Shown in pieces: positions 35,201-54,943 of a stretch of DNA of 64,000 nucleotides (its first letter is position 1; every line of letters begins with the position of its first letter). The notes under the pieces are model-generated. The model was not told the DNA's origin. It was given only the letters and a program-made list of their open reading frames with translations, and searched no databases. Source of the DNA: Chrysaora quinquecirrha (taxonomy: Eukaryota; Cnidaria; Scyphozoa; Semaeostomeae; Pelagiidae). The stretch lies in NCBI GenBank assembly GCA_014526335.1, contig JACTAT010000016.1, forward strand, positions 29,217-93,216, given 5' to 3'. Both the position numbers and the translations under genes were made by a program.

Positions 35201-36924
35201 TTCTCTTCCCAAGAGCAAATAGGACCATATACACGTTTTTTCTTACAAGAACACCTGGCTTCGGTTTCAGCCTGCCTGTTTCTTACTTTTTAATTGCTTT
35301 CTCACTAATTTATCAACCCCTACCCTTCTCAAAAACATGTTTAAAGTACGTTTTCAAGCAAGGGCTTCACGCTGGGGAACGTTTCTTGTGTCGACCTCAC
35401 ATAGATTTGGAGATAACAAAAAATTCTGACCCAAATTTCAGCCTGGTGTTTCTTATAAAGGTTGTTTATAAAAGAAAAAAGCTAGATATCCATATTTGAC
35501 CCTCGTACACCGTATTTAAATCTTCGGCCATTAATTTTCATAAATTGTATTTTTTTTAAACAAACGCGTATTCTGTTTTTCGATGTTTTGAATTTTTTTC
35601 AAGCAATATGTAGCATGTTATAGCAAAGGGAATATTTTAGTGAAATAAAAACTGTGTACGTTCCAAGCAACGCTCTACTTTTTGATGTTGTTAAATTTTC
35701 ATACAATAATTATTTATATATTTTATAATTAATTGGTTTGGCTTGCGTTTTCAGATAGCAAATCTGAGATTGTAAATAAACCAATAATGGAGGATGATCC
35801 CCAAAGAAGAAAGCCAGACATATCAAGAGCAAAGACAGTATTAGGATGGGCCCCAGTGGTAAGACACTTCACTTTTCGTATTCTTGGGAGTGTTTCCATG
35901 TCGCAATCAATACCCTCTTTAGAATAGATGTTTCTGTCCCTCCACTCATCGCCTTGTTAGAAAGCACCCTTTTTCTTGCTTTAACCATAAACTTGTTTTA
36001 CCCTATTTTCGAATCGATCTCATGCCGTATTGGCATTTCATCTCTACAGAGAAAGTTTTTAACACTCATAAAATGAAGTTGGTAAAAGTATCAGTATGCA
36101 ATGGAATTGTATTTGATTGAATTAGACTTCATAGCAAGGTCGCTATTAAGGAACCTTGACTCTGGGCATTCTAGTGTTGCATTAAGAAGGGGGGGGGGGG
36201 GACAAAAATCTTTTGTTTAAAACAATAGAATAAACAGGACTGCAGCGGCGAATGTCGCCCGTTTAGAATGTTAGAAGAGGCCCTGCTAAATGGTATAGGA
36301 CTATATTAAATCTAGCGGGCCTGTCCATAACTGTTCCTGTCAATTGAATCGTTTTTTGCAGTATATGAGTCCTTTGCCTGACGACACTTTCCATTCCATT
36401 CCATCAAAGTCTATAGCCACTCGTATTTCATTACGTTGCTGCGACACTCCTCGTTTATTCTTAAGTTCGATCCAAGGTTAGTATACGTTCGAGCCAATGC
36501 ATAGTCAAGACTCGAACACCAATGCTACTTGTTCATCACAGCAGTTGATGGCCGTTGATCCTTTCCACCCCGTTCTGTCTGCATTTAATTAAGTTGCTTG
36601 GCTAGCAAGAGAATGGCTTTCATGAGGGCAGGGCAACAGGGGCGCTTGCCTCCTCTCGGCACCCCTGGATGGGTCTTGGGAAAATTCAAGGTTCGCCGCC
36701 CTCTTTTTTGCTGTTTCTAGCTATTGTGATTGTTAGCAATTTGTGATCAATATTTTTCAAACTCTCAGCTTTGATTCTAATAATTGTGTCTTCTATGTTT
36801 GTGTCGTCTAAGTATAATTTTTTCATTTTATTAGGTGCCTTTAAAAGTTGGTCTTAGCAAAGCGATTGAGTACTTCAGGCAAGAGCTCCTCAAGTCAAAA
36901 GCATCAAAATCAACAGACTTATAA
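26289..36924 (+). CDS. UXS1: UDP-glucuronic acid decarboxylase 1, complete
   Basis: Coding exons: 26289-26379, 27344-27386, 27495-27552, 27663-27706, 28211-28268, 29236-29301, 29989-30041, 30513-30574, 30688-30752, 30926-30965, 31284-31343, 31975-32096, 32466-32532, 32762-32814, 33431-33474, 34005-34065, 35134-35191, 35755-35858, 36835-36924. Total 1239 nt, 412 residues plus TAA; human has 420. All junctions keep phase; the one at 32096 uses a GC donor. Residues ~17-32 form a type II Golgi anchor, then a short coiled stalk. The Rossmann motif [12 protein letters not shown], the ASTSE serine and the CYDEGKR (YxxxK) pair give the SDR active site. It converts UDP-glucuronate to UDP-xylose for glycosaminoglycan linkers. 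Met3 (26295) is an alternative start. Confidence 0.97.
26900..27260. repeat. Dispersed palindromic repeat, copy 2
   Basis: Two arms, about 26945-27065 and 27085-27200, are reverse complements around 'aagggctttgacc' / 'ggtcaaagcctt'. It is related to 6240-6540 and 30225-30425. It lies in UXS1 intron 1. Confidence 0.6.
28310..28500 (-). repeat. tRNA-derived SINE family B, copy 2
   Basis: The minus strand reads GGGTTTAAACCTGG and then AGATCCTAACAACTGGTGCT, as in the copies at 14055 and 33125. It lies in UXS1 intron 5. Confidence 0.6.
28544..29214. mobile_element. 671-bp TIR element with 4-bp target duplication
   Basis: Begins TCAGGCCTCTC and ends with its exact reverse complement GAGAGGCCTGA. 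TTCG flanks both sides (28540-28543 and 29215-29218). The sub-terminal GCGCGC-rich arms also pair. The inner frame at 28739-29056 is open but has no recognisable transposase features. It is probably non-autonomous and lies in UXS1 intron 5. Confidence 0.75.
30225..30425. repeat. Dispersed palindromic repeat, copy 3
   Basis: Contains TTTTCGACGAAAGTCTG and AACTTAGTCTAGGTGCAAAG, shared with 6240-6540 (in part reverse-complemented) and 26900-27260. It lies in a UXS1 intron. Confidence 0.5.
31530..31793. mobile_element. MITE family K copy in UXS1 intron
   Basis: Starts near GGCTCTCGCCAAACGATCAA and ends GCTTGATCGTTTTGCCAGGGCC. Inner arms CAAACATTG/CAATGCTTG are present. Confidence 0.7.
33125..33300 (-). 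repeat. tRNA-derived SINE family B, copy 3
   Basis: The minus strand contains GGTCAGGGTTCGAGCAATC (box-B-like) and then AGATCCTAGCGACTGGCGCT, matching the copies at 14055 and 28310. Confidence 0.65.
34598..34885. mobile_element. Probable TIR element with CAGTTACACT ends
   Basis: Left GGCCCCAGTTACACTATACC and right GCATCTCAGTGTAACTGC are inverted. An internal TTCAGTTACACTATGACG near 34650 repeats the end. It lies in a UXS1 intron; borders are approximate. Confidence 0.45.
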
Positions 36925-37850
36925 CATGAAACAATTATCTATTTTTGAATCATTTAGCTTTATTTATTAAATTTCATAACATGAAATTTTAATACCCTTT
37001 TTAATAAGCATAAATTATAAAGATAAGATTTTGATGTAGAAATAAAGTAAAATGTAGTTACTTGTAGATTGTCAGACATCTTCGATTTTGTGTAGCTATG
37101 GCTGTGATACACGAGGTACTATTTAAAAATTTAGCAGTTAAATTACCTTAATTTGACCAATCAGATGGCAGCTAAGTTACGACCAGCCAATCAAACTGAT
37201 TTTTTTCTGCTACAGTAAAAGATGTGTATTTATCCTTCGTGGAACTATACCAGTTAAAGAAGAGATTTCGAAAAAGGATGGAGAAATGAAAGGCTAAGGG
37301 GCGTTTGCAAGCCAAGGGGGTGCTTCAATATGAACTCGATTTGAAAGTTTTAAGTTTTAGTTTTAGTTACATTAAAGCAGATAATATTGATAGTTTTTAA
37401 GCTGTTTAGAGATAATGAATATATTACTTAGCTACTATGTAAATGCATCATCGCATGGCAAAATTGTGGGGTCATTTTTGTGTGAGATTCTTACTATTAT
37501 ATGTACAAAGAGGCGGCTTCATGAATAAGGGGAGCTGTTTCGAATCGACTTCAAACAAAATATCAAATTAACTCCACTATTTGTTTCTTCTAAGGGGCAA
37601 AAGGGGAAATCAATAGCACAAGTTTTACTACAGAAGTCTGAAAGCAATCGTTTTACTAAAACGGGTAAAGATTGGTTTTAATTGTCGCGGAGCTGCACGA
37701 AGCGCTTGCGTTGCAGCATTATATTCTTGCACAAATTGGAATTTTGTAAATTTGTTTGTTTGCTGCACTGTTGTTGCGGTTGCTGTCATGCATTTCGTGT
37801 ATGTATTGAGTCTATTTGTAGTAAATCCTAATGGCATGAAACCAAAAACA
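36925..37850. other. UXS1 3' region and intergenic sequence
   Basis: AATAAA at 37041-37046, 117 bp after the UXS1 stop, is a good poly(A) signal. The rest shows no gene. Confidence 0.6.
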
Positions 37851-37856
37851 TTGCTC

Positions 37857-38760
37857 AGTGTTGGAGATGAATACTCCCTACTTGCATCCACAATTCCGAG
37901 ACAATGTGGCTGAGGCGCCGCATCTTACGGTGGTTCCCGTTATATTAAATCGCTATTCTCCCGTGAATCTTCGGCCAGCCAAGAGGGTGGGACTACTGTA
38001 TCCGGCCCCCAGACCATATGCTTACGCTTGGATATCCCGCCAGCTTCCGACCCAAACACTGAATCAATTGTGTAAAGACACCGTCTTTATACTAACGGAA
38101 TTTCTTCGAGTAATTCAGGCAATTGTGTTGGTCCCCCAAGCAGGTCTATCAATCACGCGATCACCTCAATATTTTCGCTGTTTCACGCCATCACGTCGAA
38201 ATATTTTCAATATTATGTTCACGCGCCCAAAATCGGAAATCAAGTCAAAGGTTTTAGCTAAAGTAGATTTTAAATGACATTCTATTGTGACCTGACCTAC
38301 AAATAGGATGGATTTGTTACATCCCATCATCTACCGATTTGTTAAGTCAGTCAGCCCAGCCAGCGTGGTCTATTTGTAACTGCAAAGCAAAAGCAAAAAC
38401 ATCTGATCCGGTGCTGAGATGAATGCTCCCCACTTGCATCCACAATGCCGAGACACTGTGGCTGAGGCGTCGCATCTTACGGTGGTTCCCGTTACAGGAA
38501 ATCGCTATTCTCCCATGAGTCTTCCGCCAGCCTCCGGGGGGAGGGAATATCCGGCCCCCAGACCTGCTTACGCAATGGATACCCCTATGCCTTCACTTCC
38601 AACTCATGACACCGAATCGATAGTGTATAGAATCTTCAAAGTCCTGGAAGAATTGCTTTTCAAAAGTCCGGCAATTGTGGGAAATTCTTCCGCGCATGCG
38701 CGTTTCTTGGTTCGTCAAGATTTAATCTGTTCTCTGGCAAAGGATACCAGCTTTCAGTAA
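37857..38760 (+). other. Duplicated proline-rich ORF segment, unknown
   Basis: Two direct copies of about 230 bp start near 37857 and 38407. The frames begin MNTPYLHPQFRD and MNAPHLHPQCRD and both continue VAEA.HLTVVPV..NRYSP, then YPAPRP, before diverging. The second copy stays open to 38760 and includes a helical-looking segment (IVYRIFKVLEELLF). I do not recognise the family. It may be a duplicated first exon of an unknown gene, a gene fragment, or the body of a repeat. Sequence between the copies is rich in CACGCGATCACG-type words seen again near 39100-39190. Confidence 0.4.
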
Positions 38761-39885
38761 TTTTGAAATAGTTGGCAATCCAGACTGAAAGTGATTTTTT
38801 CCCTTCATAGCTGAGCTAAAGGATCTAGCAAATTGCTGCACTGTTTATGATTCACAGTAGAATGAAGGTACTCAATATCTAATGTCATGCAGCAAGTACG
38901 TCCCACTTTAGTAGGCTAAGTAGGTCTTGGCAGATATGCTTCCCCCAGGGCCATTTAAGTTTTTTGGGAGGTTGGGCTGCTTGGTAGCAATGTGATGTAT
39001 CAAAGCTGCCATTTCTTCAAAACAGTCTTTGACCAACGCAATGGCACTTTCAGAAGACTGAATATCGATCACGCCACCATCAAGTTCAAAGCCGCTTTCA
39101 CGTAATCACGCGGTAAAAAAATCGATTTTCACGTGCACGCAAAAAGCGCGAATCACACAGTTGCGCGTTATCACGAGCAAAAAATGCCTTAGAACGCATC
39201 ACGCAAAAGCCCTTGGGGGCCACAATTGTGGGGAAAACTTTGTCGCGCATGCGTTACTGTTTGGACTCTCGGACTTCAATGCTTCTGTTCGAAGGCAAAA
39301 TTGACAATAAGATAACATTGATGAATATCTTCAAATATTTTCAGGAAGTGGGCGTCAGTGCATCGGCCCTTAAACGGCCTGAATTTCAAACTATACATCG
39401 GTGATTGGATTACAAAAGTTTTTCCAAGTCTACATTTACACTTCTGCGCATGTTCGTGCTATTTTTACACGAAATTTATTATTGTTTTCATTTTGGGAGA
39501 CGCGCTGTGTTCTACTTGGATTCTACCTCGGTGCAGCACTTCCTTAACAATGTTAACAGCTAGTAAGATACACAACATATATTGCCAAAATTTACTATTA
39601 ACAAAAGAAACATAAAACTTTTTTCTGTCGCAGTGATTCCTGGGAAATATTCATTTTTGATGAATCCGACACCTGTCAATCATCGTTGCTTACCAGTCTC
39701 GTTGGCATGTTGAAGCTAATTTTAAAACATGGCTGCTTTTGACATTGGATATCATGAGATTTAGCTGTGTAAAATTAATATAAATTCTTGTATTTTATCA
39801 AACTAGAACTTATAGTTTCATTCACCTATGGCAGTAGCTTGCATTTCAGTCGTTCAAGGCTCATGAGGAGTTCGTGCTTTCGCAA
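38761..39885. other. Upstream flank of the Ste20 kinase gene
   Basis: No recognisable gene. A patch of CACG/CGCG-rich repeat words lies at 39095-39200. The kinase promoter should lie in this stretch. Confidence 0.4.
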
Positions 39886-47435
<7,550 letters not shown>

Positions 47436-50175
47436 CCAGCCATTATTCTGGATCCAAACAGAATCAGACGACCATCATTTCAAGATAATGTTGGCTAAGA
47501 GGTAAATAGCGTTGGTTCGGAAACAAGAACATTTCAGTAAACATGCACCGACATTCAAACAATTCGAATCACTTTATATTGTGAATACAGTACGATGAAA
47601 GCTTCCGACATCGGACTAGAATCCGGACATATCTCTGAATCAAAATGGACTGTATTGAATTGACTGGACAAAATCTAAATCAGTATATAGTGGAACCTCC
47701 GTAAATGGGCACCTCCGAACAACGGACAAATATTTTCGTCCCAAAATTCTACTTGATCATTTATTTGTACTCTACAACGGACAAAACATTGGTCTCAAAC
47801 TTGTCCGGTATGTGAAGGTTCCACTGTATAATGCTAAATGGATTGAGATTCCGGTTCTTTAGATCCGTTAAGACAAGAACCGGAACCTAGTTTCTAGATT
47901 TCTATCAATGTGTCCTAAGTTCCTAAGTTCTCCGGAATGACAATACAAGCCACTGATACCTTCGTTCCTATTCAATGTTGTTTTTAAACCCGGCACGAAA
48001 GAGTGGGTTGTAGTGTTTAGATTTTTAGCTACTAGGTTTAATAATTTTTATCACATTTGTACAATATTAGACATAACTGAGCCTAGCGTTTACATTCCGT
48101 TGTTGAGTGTAACTATATCTTGGTGTTTTGAATTAATTTGAGTTTTAATCTTATCCACAAAGCGCACCGTAAAAGCTCTCTCTTTTTAGCCCTCCTCTCT
48201 ATTAAGCTCCTCTCTTATTTTCGCCACTTGAAAATTCAGTAGTAAACGTACGAAATTAAATGAAATTATAAGTTGTAACGTGCACAGAAACTAATAACTA
48301 CTTAGTTACTACGAATTTCATGCGATCTAAGGTTAAAACTTTCTTTTATACATAGTTCATTTTTTAACGTCTGTAGCATTCGTCTTGACAAATAAAGAAC
48401 AAAATATGCTAAGCAATTTATTCAGCCCCAACTCTCTAGCAAGCCCCCCTCTCTAATAAGTCTCAACTCAAAAACTTTCAAAATGAAATAAGCCCCCCCC
48501 CGTCGGGCTAAGTAGAGCTTTTGCGGTATATATGACCGGGTCGCCCCTTACCTTCTCTGATTAACTGCTTGGGGATGTCGGATGGATCTTACAGAAGCCC
48601 CTCTCGTTGTTCTATATGTAGCATTCTCCCTCTGACTTGTTCTGTATACCAGTTAACTCCCACCTTTGAAGAAAACCCCTCCCTGTCCCACCCTTGAATA
48701 AGCCCTCCCCCTGACACTTATTTCTTATGTTCTTGTTCATTCTCTCGAGTTTCGACTATGGTAATGTTCAGTTGGAGAATTCTCAATTGAAAACGAAAGG
48801 GAATTGAAGAGCATTCAATATGGAACATTTTATAGCCCCCTCGTATAATTGGTCCGTAACCCCCATAAGGGTAACGGTATATTTCAAAACCAAAGATTAA
48901 CAATTTTTAGCCTCGAGTTTGAAATTTAATGGTAGTAGAAACTGATAATGTTAAACTGAACATTAAAAGTTATATTTTGTGTTATTTGTTAATATGAAAT
49001 TAATCTCCAAATTAACATTGATTTTAGTAAACGATATGACCAAGTTATCTACATTTCGTTGTGTCTGTGTCCAGTGTTCTCTTTTTGGATGTTTTGAACT
49101 TCTTTTTCGAAATGTGCGGTAGTATAATACAGGGTGGCCCAAAAAAGTTACCCCCTTAGGTAAATCATTTATGAATAATTTTTCTCAAGGAGGAATTAAA
49201 AAAAATTTATACCAGGTAACATTCAAGTCAAGTGCGATATCGTGTAGAAATATCTTTTTGGTAAGAGCTTCCATCTGGGCGCAATTAGAAATTAAATTCG
49301 TGATGTCCAAAAGCCAGCTGTTTATATATTCCATCATGCCATCATTGCGTACTGCGATCGTGCGTGAAGGGGAATAATTATCATATGGTAGAATGCAGTA
49401 TAATTTTTTGCGCTGTTTTTATAAACGATCAAACATTGGTAGTCAAACATTTGAAATTAATTTTTTCAAACAATGTTTGAATGTTTGCCACGCAAAAGAG
49501 CATTGCTTGACAAGCAGAAGAATATGCTAAGCAATGCTTTTTTGAAAATTCAAAAACATTTTTGCCTTTTTTGCTTCACGCAGACAAAAATTGTTTGCTG
49601 AACATTGTTTTGTGACATGCCAACCTGCAAAACAATTTTCTATCGTAAAAAATTGCTTATCCTGTGAAACAACTTCTGTAAACTTGATCACGTAACAAAC
49701 ATTTCTTGACAAGCAAAGCGCGATATTTCTGAAAAAGTTAAGTACTTTTGGACGAGCAATGTTTTGCGATGTGGCAGTTTGATTGAGTGGCAAGTTTCCG
49801 CAGATTTTTGAGAAACATTATTTGATCGTAATATTCCTTGCGTTAGAAAATGTTTTTCAACTTTATCAAAAACATGGTACAACAAATTTTGCATATTTTT
49901 TCTTGCCAAACAATGACGTTAACAAACGTTGGAACATTGCCTTTCCCCCTTCCCCCGATTTTCACGCCCCCCTATACCGAGCATGCGGTCTTGCTTCACT
50001 TTGCTTGCGCGCCAAAGTTGCACAAGGGAGGCTGATTGATTGTACCAAACAGCAACGTTGTTATTGATGTTTGCTGGGGTTTTTATGAAAAAGGTGAGTA
50101 TATTTTGTGATAAACAAGTTCAACATTAAATCAAGCAGCTTTTATTATCCTATTCCAATCATTATTTGGTAATTT
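47436..50175. other. Intergenic stretch with repeat fragments
   Basis: No recognisable gene. A degenerate family-K MITE lies at about 49425-49830. A transposon end (CAGGGTGGCCCAAAAAAGTT, 49131-49150) is related to the element at 56190-57205. Short frames at 47237-47443 and 49527-49793 have no family resemblance. Confidence 0.5.
49425..49830. mobile_element. MITE family K, degenerate copy
   Basis: ACGATCAAACATTGGTAGTC at the left and ACATTATTTGATCGTAAT at the right, with inner CAAACATTTGAAATT and GACAAGCA words. Confidence 0.5.
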
Positions 50176-50675
50176 NNNNNNNNNNNNNNNNNNNNNNNNN
50201 NNNNNNNNNNNNNNNNNNNNNNNNNNNNNNNNNNNNNNNNNNNNNNNNNNNNNNNNNNNNNNNNNNNNNNNNNNNNNNNNNNNNNNNNNNNNNNNNNNNN
50301 NNNNNNNNNNNNNNNNNNNNNNNNNNNNNNNNNNNNNNNNNNNNNNNNNNNNNNNNNNNNNNNNNNNNNNNNNNNNNNNNNNNNNNNNNNNNNNNNNNNN
50401 NNNNNNNNNNNNNNNNNNNNNNNNNNNNNNNNNNNNNNNNNNNNNNNNNNNNNNNNNNNNNNNNNNNNNNNNNNNNNNNNNNNNNNNNNNNNNNNNNNNN
50501 NNNNNNNNNNNNNNNNNNNNNNNNNNNNNNNNNNNNNNNNNNNNNNNNNNNNNNNNNNNNNNNNNNNNNNNNNNNNNNNNNNNNNNNNNNNNNNNNNNNN
50601 NNNNNNNNNNNNNNNNNNNNNNNNNNNNNNNNNNNNNNNNNNNNNNNNNNNNNNNNNNNNNNNNNNNNNNNNNNN
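50176..50675. other. Assembly gap (500 N)
   Basis: Exactly 500 N, a placeholder length. Confidence 0.98.
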
Positions 50676-51060
50676 CAGCCCTGTAGCTGAGAGGTGAGAT
50701 CTCACCTTCAATACAAACCTTTGTGATTTTCATTTTCTGTTTATATGGAAAACGTTTCATCCCGGTCAGGTGAGATCTCACTCGTTGAGAGGTGGGATCT
50801 CACCTGGGTGGGATGAAATTTTCTCATATAAACGCTGGAAGGTGGGATGAAAGCTGGACAGTGGGATGAAATTGCTCATTATGCGCAAGCGCCAGACATA
50901 ATCCTATTGTCTGAGAAAATTAAACAAAAGCGGAAATATGAGACAAGTGGCTGGAAGGTGGGATGGAATTCCACATGTAAACACATGAGAATTTCGTCTC
51001 ACTGTTCAGCTGAAGGGCTGGAAGGTGGGATGATTTTCCCCATATAAACAGGCCCTTAGT
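50676..51060. repeat. Palindrome-rich repeat next to the gap
   Basis: AGGTGAGATCTCACCT-type palindromes and several GGAAGGTGGGATGAAA repeats with TTCTCATATAAACG. Clustered internal repetition at the gap edge probably caused the assembly break. Confidence 0.6.
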
Positions 51061-51130
51061 TTATATTTTTATGTCAGATATAATACAGGAGCTCTTCGTT
51101 GTGTGTTCATTTCCTCTTAGATTATTAGTT

Positions 51131-52966
51131 TCATTTAACCTTGTTATAATTAGTTTCGTTTAACCTTGTTGTGTTCATAACTTCTATTTGTATGTCAAAA
51201 ACTGTTTTGAGTAATACGTCTAAGTTTTGTTCATTGCTTAGTTTGGGTTTATGTGGTTTATGTATAGCTATTTCATTCTGTTGCTGGAATGCGTAAAGTT
51301 CAATTACCTCACGCTGAAATAATTCTTCCTGGAGGTTTGAAGCCAAATCGGAGTTGCTTGTCGCGGCTAAGCCTCGAATCCAGAGCTGAGTTGGTGACTT
51401 GTTTCTTTCAGATGATAGGGGATGCAGATCCCATGCGTCAACCCATATCTTTAAATGCTTGTTTATCCTTGGCAGAAAAACGTAATGCAGGCAAAAGAGG
51501 TGCAGGTCATCAGATGGCAAGGCATATTTTAACATATGTACTGGTGGGCCATTTGGCCCAGCAGGCCCCCTTGCTGTCCTATTGTTTTGGACAAAAGCTT
51601 TTCAAATTATAATTGAAATTCAAAAGAAACCAGGGCCCTTTTCTTATTTTGGCCCACCACTGAAAATTCCTTAGAATATGCCCTGTCAGATGGATTCAAC
51701 AAACCACTGACCTCAAGACGATAGAACAGCTCGTAAAAAATGAAAATGCATCCACTGAACAAATCTCGCCATAACCGCTCAATGCGTTGATTGTGCACAC
51801 TTTTCCCGGTTATAGCACTACCCCTGTTCGGTCCTCGCAGTGGATGACTGAACATGTATGCACAGATTTCAACGTTTTCTTTGCCTTTGTCAGTCCTTAT
51901 TCTGCTTGGTAGACCGTATTCATTGACAGCACCCAAAAAAAGCATTCAGAACTGTAGCTGATCTATTATTGTCACTACATCTCATAAACATTATACGCCT
52001 TGAGTATCCGTCGATGCCACCATGGACCACGAGGCGCCACCTTAAAATGAACCATTAAAGGTGAAATGAAAATTAGTATCACAACCTAGTTTTCATTAAA
52101 TACGGTTGATTTAAATTCGCTTTCTAATGGACTGCGGGGCCCAGAAAAATGTGCTTTTAGATATCAAAACAGCCGAGGTTACTGAAAAGGCAATAGGCAC
52201 TGCAATATGGGTGATAACAATACAGTAAAATGGGTAGGAATGAAAGGTAAATTCTAATTAGATGTGATAACGACTTACCTTATTAACTTATGATAACCAT
52301 CTATGTGCCATAGTGCCATAGGTGTTTTATATCATAAGTTCTACGAGAAATCACATTGATTTCCAGTGACCGAAGAAGAACACCTAGAGGATCCACACGT
52401 CTCATACTGCATCGAATTCTCGTTTGCTGAACTCTTAAACCTTTACTTTTAAGGAACCCGTCCATTCGCCTAAATCCACAGTTGGGAAATTCATTTAAAA
52501 TGTCTCGAATTGTTGCGTCCAATTCATCATCCGAAAAAACACTGTACTGGCCTGTTATTGAAATGCTAAACTGCTGAAGTCGGCGTCTAACTGTTCTAGA
52601 ACTCACTCCAAGAATTGCCCCAATGTCTGGGATACTAAATCCCTTTTCAACAAGAAACTGTAATTTATCCCGCGGAAGTGAAAACGATGGGCGTCCAGCT
52701 CTTCCCGTAAGCAAGAAAGATACATTGGAATGGAAACTTGCCGTGTCAACAGCGTCTTGAATGCATTCACGTGCTGTTTGCAACAGCGAAATGGCCTCTT
52801 GCTCTTCAGCATGATTATTATCATTTAATTGAACAAGCGCCCTAATTGAATCTTCCAGGCGGTCGAGCATCGTTTCAGGTTCACTGACACCTTGTATGTC
52901 GTCCAGGCATCGTCGTATACGTTGAAGAGAGGCCACAACATGGGATGTGATGAACTGTCGTGGGTC
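51131..52966 (-). pseudogene. Integrase-core (DDE) transposon or host-derived gene, broken
   Basis: Two exons: 52966-52279 and 52040-51131. Exon 1 has an N-terminal helical part, then a helix-turn-helix (SIPDIGAILGVSSRTVRRR) and YSVFSDDELD, ending in LWHIDGYHKLIR after a frame change near 52325. Exon 2 has HGGIDGYSRRIMF, then [11 protein letters not shown] and [10 protein letters not shown], supplying the D, D and E of an integrase catalytic core, then LHLFCLHYVFLPR. I recognise this as the uncharacterised 'integrase core domain' family widespread in fish and corals. Defects: single-base frame changes near 52325 and in a T run near 51936, and a 168-bp insertion at 51518-51685. With the insertion and one 8-bp duplicate removed, the frame continues cleanly. 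The intron (52278-52041) uses GT-AG. Assigning it to Ginger or another clade would need a search. Confidence 0.8.
51518..51685. mobile_element. 168-bp hAT-type MITE inserted in the integrase gene
   Basis: Flanked by a perfect 8-bp duplication TCAGATGG (51510-51517 and 51686-51693). Ends are inverted: CAAGGCATATTTTAA on the left and TTAGAATATGCCCTG on the right. CA(G/A)GG ends with an 8-bp duplication are the hAT hallmark. There is no coding capacity. Confidence 0.88.
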
Positions 52967-54472
52967 CTGTAATATAATTATAAAACCACTTTAATGATTA
53001 GTGTTTAGCGCAAATAACTGTAGAGAGCACAAGGTTGCCAGCAATGTTTTGGATGCTTAGTAAACCGTTTGCTCTACAAGACCCCTCGACCCTCCGCTTA
53101 TTCCGCCCCCAGTCTCTTCGAGGTAATTTTTGCAACTTACACTTTTAAAAACAAAAACAGCTAATGAGCAACTAGGGCTGAGATTTTGTTCAAATTATTG
53201 GAAGTTACCTAATTGGCTACAACACCAAATACATACTATTGTGCTGCCGAATGCTTGACCGCGCAATCGTGACAGCGCAATGGCGTCCCAGTCCCACTGA
53301 CGCCTGAGGGACCCAGTCAGGGCAAAAGAGGACCAAAGGTAGTAGCTACCAAAATACCCAAAGGTTACAATACCATTTCTTTATTTCTGTCATTGGGCTA
53401 AGACCCTCAAATCGATTGGACCCCCTGGGCCTCAACGGGAGTACCCTCTGGGGAATATTCAGACCTGCGTTAAATTATAAACTAGGCACACCTACCTCAT
53501 TTGGGAAAGCTTGATTAACCAAAAGCGCCATAATTTTCACGAGAAGACTAACTGCCAGATTGATGGCAGCAGAAAAGCGGTTTGTCGTATAGCTCCGAAC
53601 AAAGTCCTATGTTTTCTTCACTTAAAATCTATCTTGGTGGATCTCAGAGAATTCAGCTGGAATGTAACAGAAGCAAACAACGAACCAACCACAGAACCCA
53701 CAGAGTTTTGAATTTCGGTGTCGGGTATCTATTTGCCATTCATTGGCTGTGCGGCCATGGCCGCGCTGTTTGGGCCACGGCTTCGTTGAGTTTATTATTT
53801 TAATCTGTTAATTGATTTTGGCCTTGATTACACTGCACGGTGTTATTGATTGCAAAGTACATGAATGGATAAGAAAGTGCATGATTACAAAGTACATGAA
53901 TGGAAAGTGCATGATTGTAAAGTACACGATAGCAAAATAAGTGCATGATTGTCTATTCAGAATGCAATGTCAATTTTGGCCTTGATTACACTTCATAGAA
54001 TTTACTTCCGTGTTCACGATTTCCAATGGAATGAAAATTCACGAAAACGAGGCATATCAATAAGGTCTTCATTTTATTCCTACAAAACGGGCCTAAAAGC
54101 AGTGTCTAAAATTTGATTTTAGTCTCTGTTTATACATTTTAGGTAATGTTGGCGTACCCACAGGCAGCTGATGTTTCGTTTTAGGAAGTGGCCAAGCTAT
54201 CATTTGGTGAGATGTATAATATATCATTGTTTATTTGTTTGTTTATCAATAATCAATCTGTCCAAGAGAGAGAGGAGAGGTTCAGAAATAAAGATCAGTT
54301 CAATTCTGTTGAATGACTGGGGGGGGGGGGTAGAAAGAAATACAGCTAGCTATAGTTGGGGTATAGAACCCTGAAATGGTGGTTGGTATGAAGCACCAAA
54401 GGCGAAGATGTTTCATACCTACCACCAGACAGGCTCTGGGGGCAGCACTGACTAGGATGAGGGACATAGCTG
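52967..54472. other. Upstream flank of the integrase gene, no gene seen
   Basis: Contains short direct repeats of AAAGTACATGAATGG / AAAGTGCATGATTG type at 53850-53950. No recognisable coding frame or RNA gene. Any 5' exon of the integrase gene would lie here. Confidence 0.45.
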
Positions 54473-54943
54473 CCCCGGGGGGGTTACTTCAATGTGTCCA
54501 TGATTAGACGTGAATCTGGACTTTGACAAAAGGACCCATTTGTATGATAGGATTTTCAAGGATTTCTGACCCATTTGCATGAAAATCGGGAAATATCAAG
54601 CCCTTGTGTATGAATTTGGTTGATTTTAAAACCCTTTTACAGTGGTAGAATTCACGAAAAGTCTCGCAAAATCGAATCTGACGGCGATTTTTGCAATCAA
54701 TGTGACCGAGCTCTGTTGTTGCTGTTAATTCGTCGTTTCAAAAGCAAAAAAAAAGTAGAAAGGTTGTCAGCCACTTTGCAGTAAATCATAATGGGACCTA
54801 TTGGTAAGAAAATCCTAAAAGACCGACCCATCAACCAGAATCTAGCAGAATATCAGACCCATGTGTAGAGAATTTCAGTCGAAAAAACCCATCCATATGA
54901 GCGGCACGTCCAGTATGTCTACATATTGAAGTACCCCCCCGGG
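54473..54943. mobile_element. 471-bp TIR element with G-run ends
   Basis: Left CCCCGGGGGGGTTACTTCAA and right TTGAAGTACCCCCCCGGG are inverted. ATAGCTG flanks both sides (54466-54472 and 54944-54950). It is non-coding. The 7-bp duplication (8 if one mismatch is allowed) leaves hAT or another superfamily open. Confidence 0.72.
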
